From assembly GCA_035582835.1 (NCBI GenBank), contig JAYKAV010000418.1:39541-103540 (forward strand): DNA of 64,000 nucleotides. The letters run 5' to 3'. Positions 11,591 to 26,100 of this stretch are shown one piece after another (within the stretch, counting starts at the first letter, position 1; each line of letters opens with the position of its first letter). The DNA is from Phoebastria nigripes. Taxonomy: Eukaryota > Chordata > Aves > Procellariiformes > Diomedeidae. Below the pieces are notes generated by a model that saw nothing but the letters and a program-made list of their open reading frames with translations, did no database searches and was not told where the DNA came from. The position numbers and the translations under genes are program-made.

Positions 11591-14500
11591 TGTCCTGTAA
11601 ATTTGAGAGATCTGAATGGACCTTGACATACCTCCCATTCAGCTTAAAGAGTACACTTCGTACACCAGAGATCGCATCCAGATAATTGTCTTTAACAGAT
11701 CCTGAAGGAGGTGAACCCATTTTGGCCTCCACAATATCCTGTGACAATGAATTACGCAGTTTAATTATTTATAATGTGAAAATAATCTCTCTGGAGAGAA
11801 AGCAGTAGTTTAAGTGAATTGTAAGGCAGCTTGCTCAGTCAGACATGCTGTGGATCATGTTGCAATGCCAGGGCCATGGTAAATACCCCAGACAGCGATA
11901 CTGAGAGCGAAGGATATGCATTAGCAACAACCTAGTTCCACTTTCTTGCTATTAGTAGCTCACTGAAGTGTGATGGGAACCACGTCTTGTATATCCCAAT
12001 AGGACCTACGTCACAAAGAGGAGCAGGGGGAGACATCTCAGGAAGAGGTCTCAGCCCACAACTGTGGTTATGTCATTAAAATTGACAGTGACTTCAAGCA
12101 CACTCCTCAGCAAATTGTTCCACTAGGCAGCTCAAGAAAATTATTTGAGGATCTCTTTAGTTTTGCAAACAGAAACATGACCTGGTAGAGTAACAGCAAA
12201 TGCTGCCTATTTTCTTTGTTACAGGTTTGAGATAAATTAGTACGGCTTGAAGTAGGGGCATTTCCAGGTAGATGATCCAGCGAATGAAAAGTGACAGAGA
12301 ATTTTGACTTCTTCATATGCTGGCAGCCATATAAGATATTTATAAAGGAACAAAAGGTAGTTTGATCTCTTTACTGCCCCTCATGTAGTAGGAGGGGCAG
12401 TCTTAGGACCCAATAGTATTAGGAGGCTATCAAATAGAGAAAAAATATTCAAAAGAAGGTAAGTCGGAAAGTAAATATTTCTTCAACTCACCTTTCAATT
12501 CTTGCTACAATTAGATAGCTACATGACTCACATATTCAGAATCTTAACAATTTTTTCCCTGTGACATTGTTGTAAGATGCATAAAAACTCTATATACTCC
12601 TGCTGTGAAAAAAAAAAAAAAATGTACAAAAACAAAACTGCAACTTTGGAAAGGGCAGGTAAGCAAATTTGTGGTTACCAATTGAATTAAGATCACACCA
12701 GGAACTTATAAAGCATTGTCCTGATCTTTCCACACTACTGGGAGCTGATGCTTGCTACTTTGTCAGAGAACCAGAATTTAAGTTAGTCAGTCAGGTTTGT
12801 TGGTATGACAAATTTTGCAGGTTGACTCTGTACATATTTTTCACTTGTGTTTGTCATCAGGCTTTTAAAATCTCAGTGTTTCTGTGTGATATTGCATGAG
12901 ATGGCTGACCTAATCTAATAGCTTCATACTGACAGGTGGGCTGCCCCGTAAAAAAGGGGTTGAGGGGATTGGAGGAAGTTCAGCTCTTGCATCTGCTCCT
13001 GTCTTTCCCCTATCAGACCGACTGCCAAGCACAGATAACCCCTTTTACCCCTGTGGCTATGTTGCATTGCATTGCTGTGATCATCTGGACAGAATCTGCA
13101 GCAAAGCTTTGCAGTTGCAACCCAAATGATTTGGGCACAGGCAAAAAGGAAAAGGAAAACAAGAGGGGCAAGGCAAGTAGTAGATATCACTGACAAATAA
13201 GATCCCCTGGCATTGTAGTTTAAATTTTTGTACTTTGATCCTAAGTTTTGGTTTGGTTATTAGTGGCTTTCCTTGCCGCCAGCAGGTCTGACTGTCTGCT
13301 CTGAAGTCTCCAATTCTATGTATATCTGAGACTGTTCAGAGTTTGTTTAATCATTTGTAGCTTCTTAGTTGCCTGTAAGGAGACAGGAGGCCATAGCAAT
13401 GTCAAAAGGACTTACTGAAATACACAGAAAAAGCAAACAATCTATTCAAGCCAATAAAATATCACCATATGACTCACAACTAGCAAGCAAAGATTTACAT
13501 TTAAATTGATACTTCATTTAAACTGATACTTAATTCTGTAACAAAAAAATATTCAATCCTTATCAACTGCAATCCCAAACATTCAGCGAGGGCAAAATAA
13601 TCCATGTAGATTAAGATCTTCCCTCACATTCCTGCCGAATTTTAAAAGACAAGCACAACAAGCTTTCAAATGCCTGTGGCAGAGTTGTACAACTCACTCG
13701 AATCAAAAAATCTACTAGATTCCAGAAGCCACAGCAATGTCTCATGTACATGAACTGGTCTTAGCAATTGGGTGTCCTGACACACGATGTGTGTCTCTCT
13801 CTGAGGGCAAGGTTCTTTTGCAAATCAAGAAAACCTTCTGCAAGTTCTGGAGCCAGCTATTAGCCAGCCTGCATCCCTAAAAAAATCTGACCTCATCTCA
13901 TCTTTTTTCTTTTGTCCGGAAAGAGTGAAGTGTGTTTGGAGTCTCAGCAGGAAGTATAAGATGGAAAGGGTTACTCAGAGCTGTCTGAATATTCCTTCAT
14001 GTCCTCTCATTCAGGGCCATTCAACAGTTTTGCAAATTCTGTACCTTATTCATATCAGCAATTCCTAACATGAAGTATTAGGTTGCAGTCACATGGTGTT
14101 CCCCAAAAGACTGCTTTTTCTTGCATAAGCAGTAAAAGTTTAAATCACTTTAGCAGTCTAACTGCCCTGGCCATCATAAGAAAAGGAAAGATGTTCCCAG
14201 TGCATCCCATGACAATTCTTGGGGTGTCTTAGCTTTGTGTGGCACTGCGAAATCTGAGAAATCTGTATCTATACATGTACCTCACTGAATATACCAAATA
14301 CAATGTACACCCAAATACAAGAGCCAGTATAGGAAAAAATACAAGTGTACAGCAAGTAAACACAGATAACCAGAGCTCAGAGCATGAGTAGGAGCAGTTT
14401 GCATTCTTGAATTCCTATGTCCCTAAGCAAAGATATTTATCAAAGTAACCATAATAAGTAGCTGCAACACATTTATTGTCTCCTCAATACCACTAACAGC

Positions 14501-15397
14501 ATGTTTTCAGACCCTCTTTTTTGAAAGAAAACATAGGATAATTTAATTCCTTTGGCTTTTTTTTACATTTTTATGTTATTTTGGTTGACAAAAAGAAAGG
14601 TAATTGCTAGAATTCTTCCTGGGCTACATGTAACTGTAAGTTGCTGGGTTTGCTTGTTTTACATTGTCAGGAACTATAAATCTGGGAAGAGTTTAGTGAG
14701 ATCCACTAGCAGGCAACAACAGTATCTCTGTTTGAACCCAAAAGCAGAGGAGTTGGCAATTCCAAAAAAGATGTCATTAAGATGCCTCACTTTTTCCCTT
14801 TTTTTTAATATTTTATTTTCTTCTTATTTTCACCCAGTCAAAGCCATTGCAGTTTAAAAAGGCACGGTGGTCCTATTCAGATTAGAAAAAATCTAACATC
14901 CATCCTGCCTGACTGTCTAGGAAAATGGTACTTGCAGTAGCAATTACAAGGATGATTTAGGCTATTTCTCTAAGGGAAGCAAAACTAGCTCTCGTCTGGC
15001 TAAATAAGGCAATGTGTTCCTTTTTTTTAAAAAAAAAAAAAAAGATGCAAAAAATGTTATTATGCTGTAAAAATTTCTAGAAAGCTGCTCTGATTGCCTT
15101 AATGTATCTCGCAGCAGGCAGTGAGGAGGAATTTGTAGGACCTATAATAAGTTTGCCCAGACACACTCGCTGAACAGATGAATCCCTGCGAGTGGTTGGG
15201 GGAAGCGGCAGGTCGCTGCACAGCTGTATCCAGCACACGGTTTGCTATAAGGAGCCATGCTGGGTGAGATGTTAAAATCACACTTCTCCATCTGAAGAAG
15301 CCTATCCCGTATTCAGATGGCCTCTGTCTGCCTCAATATCTAATGAAACTTTTGGGACAAATGACAGTGGTTTCTACTAGTTAAGAGCTTAGCTTCT
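11591..15397. other. AT-rich DNA, no gene recognised
   Basis: No known element or domain was recognised. Overlapping frames on both strands at 12924-13196 (90 and 85 codons) show no family signature. A run of 15 A lies at 12608-12622, and T8 directly followed by A15 lies at 15021-15043. Confidence 0.55.
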
Positions 15398-15829
15398 GTG
15401 ATCATTACGTTCAGGCAGGGAATAAGACACGCTAAGCCTTGCATGATTTCAACCTGGGCTTGCAGCTATCACTCAAGTTGGACTCCAAAACTTAGAGCAG
15501 GTTTCTCATTTGGCATTGCAGACCTTTCCCTCTGCACCAAATCCTGCTTGCCTACAATTCCTGCATACAGCCAGGCACATTTTCTTTCATGTGTTGTGAA
15601 TGACACGTACGTACCTCTGGTTTATGCATGTTTGGCAGTTCTCTGCATCATCATATATGAGACGGTGGGTGTCCTTGCTGGCAACCTGACTGCAATCGTA
15701 ATGTCAAAAAGGAAGATCCTGATGGCAGACATCATCCTTCCAAGGGGCAGGAAGTTTGTGCTGGGAAGTAAAAGTCACATCTCAGTGAAAAATGAAACAA
15801 AAGAACAGCCAACAGCAAAACATGAGTAG
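15398..15829 (+). other. 143-codon ORF, doubtful gene
   Basis: This is one of the longest open frames outside recognised repeats. It starts at an ATG at 15398 and stops at 15827-15829. Residues about 72-95 form one hydrophobic stretch (VPLVYACLAVLCIIIYETVG and on), followed by NLT, a possible glycosylation site, and a lysine/arginine-rich tail. It could be read as a single-pass membrane protein, but I recognise no family. A 64-kb window read in six frames is expected to contain a few frames this long by chance. No promoter or splice context supports it, so it is more likely non-coding. Confidence 0.15.
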
Positions 15830-18800
15830 TCCCATCCTAAATAAAAACAGGGTCTTTGTCAGAATCTACTGGGAAAAAAGGGAACTACAAAAGATTTTGA
15901 TTAAAGGAACATAAAATAGCAGGGGGCAATGGAAAAGCAGAATCTGACAGAGAAGTAGTATTGCTATTACCACCAGATCTGAGCTTTCTAGACAAATGAG
16001 CCTGGCCTCACTTCAAGATGTTGGGCTCTTGAGAGAACATGGTGTCCAGCAACATTGTTTTCAATATTTTACAAATGGGGTAGAGTTCCAAAAAATGAAC
16101 AACTGCTTTGTGAACCTGAACAAAAGGAGATGAGAGCCAAATTTGTTTGGAATAGCTGGTCCTAAAAATGACTTTACAAGCACTTTTACTTCCCACTTTA
16201 TAAAAATTCCTGATTCTACTTGAAGTTTTTAGCATCCAATTTTCCAGTGCTTACTGGAAATCTATGAAAGTCAATCTGCAAGGACAGATAGTGGCCTCTT
16301 ACACAAATGCCTTTAACTCTTCCCTGCAGCTAGGGATTTTTTTATCCAAACTTTGACCCCAATGAGTCATTTCTATCATAAAGCAAATTATTCCCTCCTT
16401 CAGAAAAAAAGAGAAAGAATAAATCAGAAGTATTATAGCATCTAGGAAGCATCGCTGTCTTCCTTGTAGAGCTGGCCTGAAGCCTAGGGGAGGTTGTTTC
16501 AGGGAGATCAAAGCACTTAGGACTTACAAGTAGTATTCAGAGGGGAAATCAGATGAGTGACTCAGCTGCCTTTGAAAAAGGATACACCGGCATGGATAGG
16601 GCCATCCCCGTATTTCAAGAAGAAGAAGCAAAAACATATCAGTAAGGTGGCAAATGACAGTTCTTCCAACAAACAGCTCTGGCAGACCACTGAAGTGAGG
16701 GATATCCATTTAAACAGCTAGTTTTTTGTCACTGGCTATGAGGTGTGTCCCTAATGTAGGGTGCCAGAACTGATAGCTCCTGACTTTTAGTGCATTTTCA
16801 GTCAGGTGCAAATACGTTTTTCTCTCAAGGCAAATATACCATCTCACACTAACAGAACTTCTGCTTCATTCTTCTTATAGCTGTAAACCAGGGTAAGCTT
16901 TATTTAAAGACATAACTACAGTATTTGATTGCAATTGTCTTTAAGGCTTTTACAGAGAGGACCAAAAATTCACTGTCTTTAAGGACAGCAGGCTAGCTCA
17001 GTTCGAAAGTACCAGCCTGAGCTATGGGAGATGTGGCTTAATTTATATGTTCCGCTTACACTTCCTGGGTGAAGTGCAGCAAATCTTTCAAATGTATGGT
17101 ATCAATAATCTTTACTACTGAAGTGGTAATTAAAGCCATCCTGTCTTCCACGGGAGCATGATGATGACAAAAATAGAGGTTGTAATACCTTGGATACCAT
17201 CATAAACACTTTGCATAAATTTAATGCTACACAACCTAACGGGCGTTTGGAACTGCTCCCTATTCAACTGAGCCAAGGGAGTGTTTGATTTCAGTTTTGC
17301 CACCAAAAAGCAACCATGGTGTTGCCGAAGGCAGAGCAGAGCACAGGCCTCTTCAGACAGCAGTAAAACAAACTCCCATGCTAAAATTTTTGTTTGGAAA
17401 AAAAAATCAAAAAACAAAAAAGAAAGATAGTTTTTCAAGCAGCTTAGCTATAACTCGTTGAAGAGCTAAAGACTACAAAGATTTGTCAGTACAACTGCAT
17501 TATATAACATTATATACGATTGAAACTACCTTTCATTAATACAGGGGATTTTTAGGTAGCATGATTCACTGCATAACTATGACAACACACTTCATACATC
17601 TGAAAATAAACCGATATTCCTATAAACTGCTTCAAAGCAAAAAAGGTCAGAATTCAGGCTTTTCATAGTAGACATTGTAACTCAGCAGGGCCCAGGCTGA
17701 TTTGCAGAATTTGGAACAACTCTCCCTGCCTTAAGACACCCCATGGGTGTCTGTATTTACTCTCTGTTCCTACCTGCTGGTCTCAAAACCAATGCCAAAG
17801 ATACTTAGCTTATTTGTGATCTGTAGCTAAAAAACACATGGAAATAAAATTAACAGCATTCATGGTTCATCTAAAGTATAATCACTTCTGCTCATTAGGA
17901 AGGAACATGTTTTTTGTCTATTTTCATGAAAACAATATAATATCAGCTGGGATTGCTGACTCTACCTAACAAGGCAAAAGACTAAACCAAGATCTGTTGT
18001 CTCAGTAAATATGTAAAACCACAGAGGAGAAAGGTTAAGACAGTCTGGTTTTCATCAGTGAGAGAGAGCACTTATTCTGCCAGAATTTCACTTCTCCCAC
18101 CTTCAGCTATGGAAATGACTCCTTTTTTTTGTTATGCCATATGCCCAGGTGCAGCAGCATGTGCTCCTGGGCTTCATGTTCTTGAAAACAGTCTGCATGG
18201 CTCATCAGAAATGTGATAGAAACGTGAAAACATCTACAGGGACAGCAAATGGCATTTAGTCCTGCAAATTCACCATGCACCCTGGCAGAAGCATGAAGCC
18301 AAGTGAGCAGCTCTGGACTGGGCTTCTTGACTAAGTCATCACCCTAGGGAGGAGCACAGCCATTTTCATGCCCTTGAAAAGGGGATGCCTTGCTCCTTTG
18401 TGTTTCCTTCTGACATTGTTCAAGACAAAAATCCTTGGGATGAGGTCATTTGCCAGTGTGCAGCCATACTGTAAAACTCCCATACGCTGGATCTCTGTTA
18501 TCACAGTTTGTCACTTTTTCTTGGGTAAATGATAAAAATATAATTATGATTATGCTATATAATAAAAATATATTATTTTGGAAAAGATTTTAAGGAAACC
18601 AGATAAGCACTGGTTACAGACAACCAAAACTTCATCTGTCCAAATTTAGTAATCTAGGTAACTTAAAATTACATACCCGAACCTAAGCTTGTAACTCTAA
18701 ATTCACTTTGTAGTCAATGAGGGATAGCTACATTTCAAAGGCGATTCAGCTCATCATAAAATAAAAGTTTAATGTGAATATTCCTCTGGAGGTGTCTATA

Positions 18801-21800
18801 TCTCTCAAATGACAGTATAGCCTAGGATGACTAGCTCAGAATTGTATGTCTAATTTTTAGACTCTTACATTTTGGCAGATGGATCCCACCATGAGTATGC
18901 TAATGTAAGACATCTATGAGAAGCACTATTAAGACAGCAACTTAGATAAAAAGAATTTGAAAGAAGTTAAATGATACTGCAGTTCCCATTATAGCAATGT
19001 TTTTCTCCCGCAATCATTTCACTACCCATCATAAATATTTCTTAGTGATATCTCCTGAAACGAAGTGCACATGCACCTGGCGCCACCAGCTGAGCTGTAC
19101 AGCCCATAATCTTTTATGTGAAATGTCATAAGCATCAGATACAACATCTTTACAGTACTTTTTAGCATGCTATTAAGGCATAAAGAGCCTACGATACAAT
19201 GGGGAAAAGATTGTGTGGCAATGTTGATGACAACTGCTTTTATCTCCCCGGCAATCAAGCATCTTGATTTTAGACATTCATAAATAAATCCCAAAGAATA
19301 CACTAAAGAAAAGACAAAAGGAAAGTGAGTAATATATTAAATTGTCTGTAAAACATTACAGAACATTATATCCAAACCTAGAAAACAGAGTTGTAATCCA
19401 AACCCTCAACTCACAAATGTAGGGTGATTCTGCTGCATCTAAACCTAAATCTAAAACTAAATCTAAACCTAAACATAATTCTAATTTTAAATCTAAATTT
19501 AAATGTAAATACAAATATTTCATAGTCCAAGCAAAAATGAAAAGGTTGTCATATTTTCTAGCATTAGTCATAACAATCTCACTGCTATTATTTTGAAAGG
19601 AGCTGTGAGAGAGGAGTAGAATGTCATTTTGCCCTATTTAATAAGACCACGAAGGCCAAAGACTATGACAAGATTTGGTAGAGAGACAAGGATTTGATTT
19701 CTATTGTATATACCAATGCTAGTGGCCTCGTATATAAACACAAGGAACTGGCATTGTTCATTTCTAAAGAAAGAAAACGATAATACTGGTATTACTGAAG
19801 CTCACAGTCACGTGCCTGGAATGTTAAAATACCCAAGACACATTATTTATACAGCATACCATGTGCAAGTGAAATCCTAGCATTGGCCTTGACACTAGAC
19901 AGCACTGACACAATTGTCAATGAAGGTCTGAAGGCAGATGCATTCACCAGATATATGTGGTCTTTATCTCAGGAGAAATCTGAAAGACGTACTTAAATTT
20001 TCCAGTCTTCATGGAATAGCTTCTGTTTCCTTGGCAAGCCTGAAACATTTAAACTTTTTAACTATTAAAGCTAAATGTTCTCAAACCGGGAGAACTAGAG
20101 ATCTTTCGTCTAGGGGTATCAAAACCGTTGGAGCTTCTCTCCCTGCACAGTCTACCATTGCAGTCCTGACAGCAATTTGAGAAAAAGTAGAGTAAGTTGA
20201 CCTGAGATTAAAGAAATGGTAAATATCTGTTTTCAGGCAACTAAACTGAGCCTTTGGGCCCAAATCAATTTCAGACTAGGAAACTTAAAATGTCTCCACG
20301 TAGGTGTCTATAGATGTCTAAAATCCTGTTACAGGCAATAGAGCCTAGGAAGCATTTCAGCTCATGATAAAATAGACATCTAGAAGATGACTCAGCTGCC
20401 TACACGCTAGTTTGCAGTGGCATTTGGTATGTCTCGAGGTATGCAGGATGTCAAATGGACCCCTGGGAGACTCTAGCCCTTCTAGAGCAGCAGCTAGAAG
20501 TGAGACAAGATTGAGGACGTGGGAAGTGGCATTAATGTCTCTGTGGTGTGAATGAATCACATCCCTCATGGTGGTCAGCTGAATCGCTCCCCACATCTCC
20601 AGCGGCTACAAAGTCTCCTCCACAGACGCCACTGGGCACTAAATTTATCAGCCTAAATTGATCTGTCTTAATCTTGAAATGAATCCCATCTGTCAGAACC
20701 ATTCAAGGAAAAAAAGATGCCACAGTTAGATGATGCCAGCTTTCTCCTTCAATGTAGAGGCATTGAGAAAACGTTAGGCATCATGGCAATGAACCAGTGC
20801 AATGTGAGAGCTTGTAGGGCAAATGGTATCAAACAGGAGGAGGAAGGTGGTGTTGCCTCCCTGCATACCATCTGCAATAGCTTTTGTAGCTCTGTTGTCA
20901 ACATTTTAAAGAAGATGGTGAAAGCTGGGGAAGGATTTCACAGAGAGCTACAAGACCTGGTCATGGCCTAGAAAACACTTAATAAAAGGCATGGGAAATA
21001 TTATCATGCATTATTGTCAAGATTCACAGCTGTTTACATGGAAAGAAATTTCTGGAAGTAAAATTCTGCAAACTAGCAGGAAAATATTCAGAGAGATGCC
21101 ATGTTTGAAAACTAAAGACCAATAAATTCAAACACTTTTTCCCTAAATAAAAGGGAAGCTAGCACACAGAGATGGGGAATTTTTAACTCAGGTTTGCCTA
21201 TCTTTTTCACAGCGATGCCCGAGGATGATTCGTTCTGGTGCTGAACAAGCAGTGTTCTGCAGGAGTTCAGAGCAGAGGAGCAAATAGGCCCACTGTAGCT
21301 GTGAGACTTACGACACTACTTACTGATGCTAACACATCAAAGTGTAACCCCCAGAAATGTCCCCAGGCTCTGCATGAGACCTCCCAGACCTTGGGGAATG
21401 CACTAAGAGAGAGGGGAGAGAAGAGGCAAAGGCTGCCTTTTAGAAGAGGGCAGACTGTGCCAATTAGCACAGAGATGCGCTGAGGTGCATCTTGGTGGCA
21501 GTGCTTTTCTTTTCATCTTCCAAGAATATCCAGTCCCCCACCAAAGCCATATAAGAAGTACGACTAGTAGCACATCCCAATGTTTATCACAAGAAATTGT
21601 TAATAAGATTGAAGATTTTCTAGAGGAAACCTCAGGAAACATTCCATGACTGAAAAATTAAAAAAAAAAACTGTAACATTTAATATAGCTCTAGCAGTGT
21701 AAAAGCAAGATATTCTTGAACGAAACCTGGCAATGAGTTGTCTCTGATTAAACAGTATCATCTAGAGAAGGATGATTTCCTCACAAGCTGAGGAATTATT

Positions 21801-23110
21801 TCCTTTTTGTGTAGTGAAAGAAAGGTAACAAGGAGCTGCTGGGATCTCCTCCGTCTCCCACAACAGTGATTGCAAAATTGCTGCAGAATTCATGGGCATC
21901 TATGAGGGAATCAGAGGGGATTTGGGAGGAAAAACATTGTACATATAAAGTAATGTAATAATTACTAGTTTCAACTCAACATAATTACAAATGAGCTTCC
22001 ACCAGCTACTAATTATCTTCTCGGTTACAAAGGCCATATTTTATTTAAATGAAGTGGAATGAAATGCTGGTGAAAGCTACATACATAGTACTAATGAGAG
22101 AATGCATTGGAGGAGATGTATTTCCCCCTTCAGGCCCTTGAATTAAGGGCCTTATTTTTAAAGGTACAGGAAGAAAAAGCACACAGAACTTGAGCATCCT
22201 ACTGAGCATCTGAGAGACCCCAGGTCTAGCTCGGAAACAAATTTACTTTCTTTGAATGTGTAACAAACAGAACATGCAAAGAAATATAGTTAATTTGTGA
22301 TGGATCTAGTTGCTTTTGAGTCCTTTCTGAAAAAATCCAGCCCAAACAAACTTTTTCAGTGGGGACCTTGGAGCATATCCCTCTCACCTCTCTTCAGGCA
22401 CCCACGGTAAATGTACCTTCAGCATTTTCTGTAGTCATGGAGGCAAGCACACCTTTGTTGGGTCTCTAGATGCCTAAGTTATGTTGGAGGAACATTTTGC
22501 CCAACTTCATCTAAGGAACTTACAAAATATCCCATGAATTGGAGTCAGATCTTTTCCCACACACAGGAAAGCCTAAGCCCAAGGTCCCTCTCAAAACAAT
22601 GTTATGTTACATTTATCTGTGAAAACTAATTATCATTCATAATCGTGATTACTGGAATAAAGTCTAAGGACTAAACAGAGCAAGACAGGGTAACTTGCAG
22701 TCCTTGCCTAAAAGCTCCACTCTAAATAGACAAGGAGAAAAAAGCTGGAGGAAATGATACAACGTGAGAGCAGAAGGGTGTAATGACACCCACCATCTGA
22801 GAGGTCCACAATTCTCATATTTTAGTTAGAAGACAAAGCTCATGGAAATAGAGGAGAAGGCAAGAGATGTGCTGGGAGGGAAGACAGGGAAGGAAGAAGG
22901 AAGAGACTATAAAGTGTATGCAAGGAAAGAAGTTGCAAGGATCGCCATTTTCCCAATATGCTGCAAAGTATATAGGGTTAATGATGGACTTAATGCACCA
23001 CTCGGACATAAATCCACAGTGAAATTAAAACATTGAAAGACAAAACCAGAAATACCAGGATGATCAAAGACAATTAAAATCTTGTAAGAATAGCATATCC
23101 ATATAAATAT
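15830..23110. other. AT-rich DNA, no gene recognised
   Basis: No gene was recognised. The longest frames are 17130-17438 minus (102 codons), 19022-19303 minus (93) and 20717-20971 plus (84), none with a recognisable domain. Content noted is a degenerate hexanucleotide tract at 19438-19512 and an 8-bp inverted repeat TAGCTCAG/CTGAGCTA at about 16994-17024. Confidence 0.55.
19438..19512. repeat. degenerate CTAAAN hexanucleotide repeat
   Basis: About a dozen imperfect hexamers of the form CTAAAC, CTAAAT and CTAAAA run in phase and then fade into CTAATT and AAATTT variants. It reads as an old, mutated simple repeat. Confidence 0.8.
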
Positions 23111-23132
23111 TTTTGACATTTAAATGTCAAAA
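23111..23132. repeat. 22-bp perfect palindrome
   Basis: TTTTGACATTT at 23111-23121 is followed without a spacer by its exact reverse complement at 23122-23132. Symmetry stops at 23110/23133. No known family or function is assigned. Confidence 0.95.
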
Positions 23133-26100
23133 TGATTTCATGACAACAATAGCTGTCAAGTGCAAATGCACTGAGCTTTCCATTCACCTTTCAAATAGCA
23201 ATTTAATAAGTAATTTTAATATTTTCTTTTCATAGGCAAGGGGTCTATGTTTTGTTTACAGGATTTGTCATTTTTAGTCAAAAATGTCATTCTTATCATG
23301 AAACATTCATTTAATAAATATCACAATTATTTAAATTTTGTTTATTATTTATTCCTAGCATGCTGGCTCTTCTTAGGATCAGGGTCACAGTGGCTAAGCA
23401 CTCGCGATCTTGCTGTGAGATACTCACTACTCCAAGTAGATTTCCAGCTGAAGACACAAAACCTTGCCATAAAGCCCACTAGCATGGAGATCTCTGGAGT
23501 CACAGACGTGGCAGTGGCAGTCTGCACAGGCATGAAAACCTTGGCAAGCATCTCACAGTGCCGGCACGATAGCTGAAAAAACCCAGACACAACCGCAGTA
23601 TACAAACCTTTACATACACACACGGTCTTCTTATTATAGCGTAATGAATGTACATTATCTGTATTTGCAGCTGGTTCAGCTTACTCGTAATTATCTGGCT
23701 CATTTCTTGTACATCATACTGAATACATAAATGTAATATCCAGAGATGTAGCAGAATGATAAAAACACAAAAATAATTCATATGACTAGAAAAAAATTAG
23801 AAGGCAATATTACTGTGCTGATGAAAATTCCAAGCTGAAGAGCACATATTTTTTTGAAAGGCATTTATTTTTTTTTCTATTGTCTGAAAGAGGAATAGAC
23901 ATTTGGCTTTAACCCTCCACTTTTACAGCCTGTTTTAGAACACACATGAAATTATTTTTCAGTATTTAGTTATTTGAACATTAAGCACCAGATGCTCAGC
24001 ACTCTATATTGTATATGAAATACGTATTTTTTTAGTATCTCTGTTGAAACTCAGTAAAAATAAAAGCAGGATTGGTTTTGCATTTTCTCTAGATAGCAAC
24101 CTATGCCTCTTGCGTGTGGACTACATTTCCATGTGTGATTAAAATGATAGGTGTCTTGTGGTTTATAAAACCCAATCCTATTTACTTAGCTGTGTTTTTA
24201 ATTAAGTGTGCTTTGCAGTCGAACTCTCTGTGGCACTTGTATGGAGAATGCTATAAAAATAAAATGAGTGACTGGATGTAATATTGGATAGGGATTGCTG
24301 AAATGCATTTTAATGTATTTAAAGCGTGCTCATAAAACTTTTGCTGGACAGGCTAAAAATCCAAATTTCCTGGAGGAGAAGAAACTTTTTTTCATTATTT
24401 AGCCAGAGTGACATATGACTAGATGTTACAGTCTACCCAGAAAAATTAAAAAACTCTTTTGTGCCACTGTTTCTCTTCTGAGTTTCAGGTTGTTCTACCT
24501 TACAGCTATTTTCATCAACTGTGGAAGAGCAGATGATAAATGAGGCTCCTCTCCCTGCTCACAGATTTGCTATTCTGGTGGCTATGTCACAGGAATGAAG
24601 GACTTGGAGCACCGGCTGTTTGAATTCTGCGTCTTTTCAAACCACATGTACATCTTCCATCTGGAAACTCAAACATCCTTAAATTACTAGATGACATCGG
24701 ATAAGAGATATATAATTATCTGGAAGTATATTCAGTACTTTGTGCTTTTATTGTTCTTATGCCCATGACTGGAACATGCAGAGCTTCAATTTTGATCCCA
24801 TTCAGCTAATGCCTGTACCAACACAGAACAAAAGATGGTCTCTGCCCATGGAAGTATACGATCTCAACAAGAGATTACAGAGAGATACAGGGTGATGCAT
24901 AGATTATGCCAGAGGGAATGATGGACAGTAAAGTAGTCACTCTAAAAATATACATCCGCTTTAGAGTGAAGTAGGCAATGCCCCCTTAAAATGCCCCTTT
25001 CTCACTAGAGACTATAAAAGGAATCCAGGGATTTGAGAACCACACATCCACCTTACAGACATTTAAAATAAGAGGAGATGAATCTCAAAGAGTCAGAATA
25101 GCTAGTTATTGTCAATTTTCTCTGGCAAGCATGAAGATAAGACTTAGGGAAGGCTGTTTATATAAAAGAGAGTGGAGGAGTGGTTTTGTGCATATTTAGA
25201 TGGAGCTGATCTCAGTCAGATTGACACCCTCAANGATACCTGGTCAGGCACTTCCCAGTAATGCAATGATGCAATCGATTATTTTTCAATGTATTTTTTA
25301 ATACATAATTCAATTTCCTCATTATTCTCTGCAGTAATAAGACAATGCTGTGTATATGGTAGAAATTTTATTAAGTTGCAGGAGCAAAATGTACAGCTAC
25401 TGCTGCAGGTACTTCTTCGCTTTGTGAGTCAACTTGCATGACTCATTGCAAACCCTGTATTATACTCCAGCTGGGAGCAACAAAATTAAAGCTCATGCTC
25501 TTTCTGGTGGCCTCTTTCCCCTCTAAACCAGAACTTTCTGTGTGATCCGGTATGTGTTTGCAGTATGTCAGCTACACAGCGGTCTGAGCCCATTCTTGAC
25601 TCAGATCACTTGCCCTCCTGAATGTTTGTTGCAAGTGCAAAGACTTGCATTATGGTCTGGGATTTTCCTTTGGGAAAAGCCAAAGTTCTTACTCATACAG
25701 TGTAAAATGATCAGGCGTGGTGGGACTGATCAAGCTACAGCTAAATCCACTATCATCTTAAGTTTGCCTCTTTCTAAGCTTTTTGGATGCTTTGAGCCTG
25801 AGCTGCAGCTGTGGCAGTAGCTAACAAGGCAGACAGAAAGTATGTGGATCAGGCAGCAGCATGCTTATGCCTATTTTTTACCTCTACAGTGTGGTTAAAT
25901 ACAGAGCCTTTTGGTACCTGTCTGGATATCCACTTTTATCACGGATCTTCACTTGCAGAATAGGAATCATATAGCTTCTTCGTCACCTTCTTTGTCTATC
26001 CTGGATTGCAAAAAGAGAAACAGCAGCACAAATATTCTAGTGAGTGGTGAGAAGCACTTTTAGCAATTTTTTTTTTTGCATGTTTTTAGTAGGTTCAGCT

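Noticed and set aside
15021..15043. T8 directly followed by A15
   Set aside because: Simple homopolymer junction; no retrocopy or Pol III element was visible beside it.
16985..17030. tRNA-like GGCTAGCTCAGT followed by TTCGAA
   Set aside because: No acceptor stem, anticodon arm or correct spacing could be found; only a local 8-bp inverted repeat is present.
19438..19512. Interstitial telomere-like repeat
   Set aside because: Units are CTAAAN, not the vertebrate CCCTAA, and they are degenerate; it reads as an ordinary simple repeat.
20717..20971. 84-codon ORF followed by AATAAA at 20981-20986
   Set aside because: The signal is only 10 bp after the stop and the protein matches nothing I know; chance is the simpler explanation.
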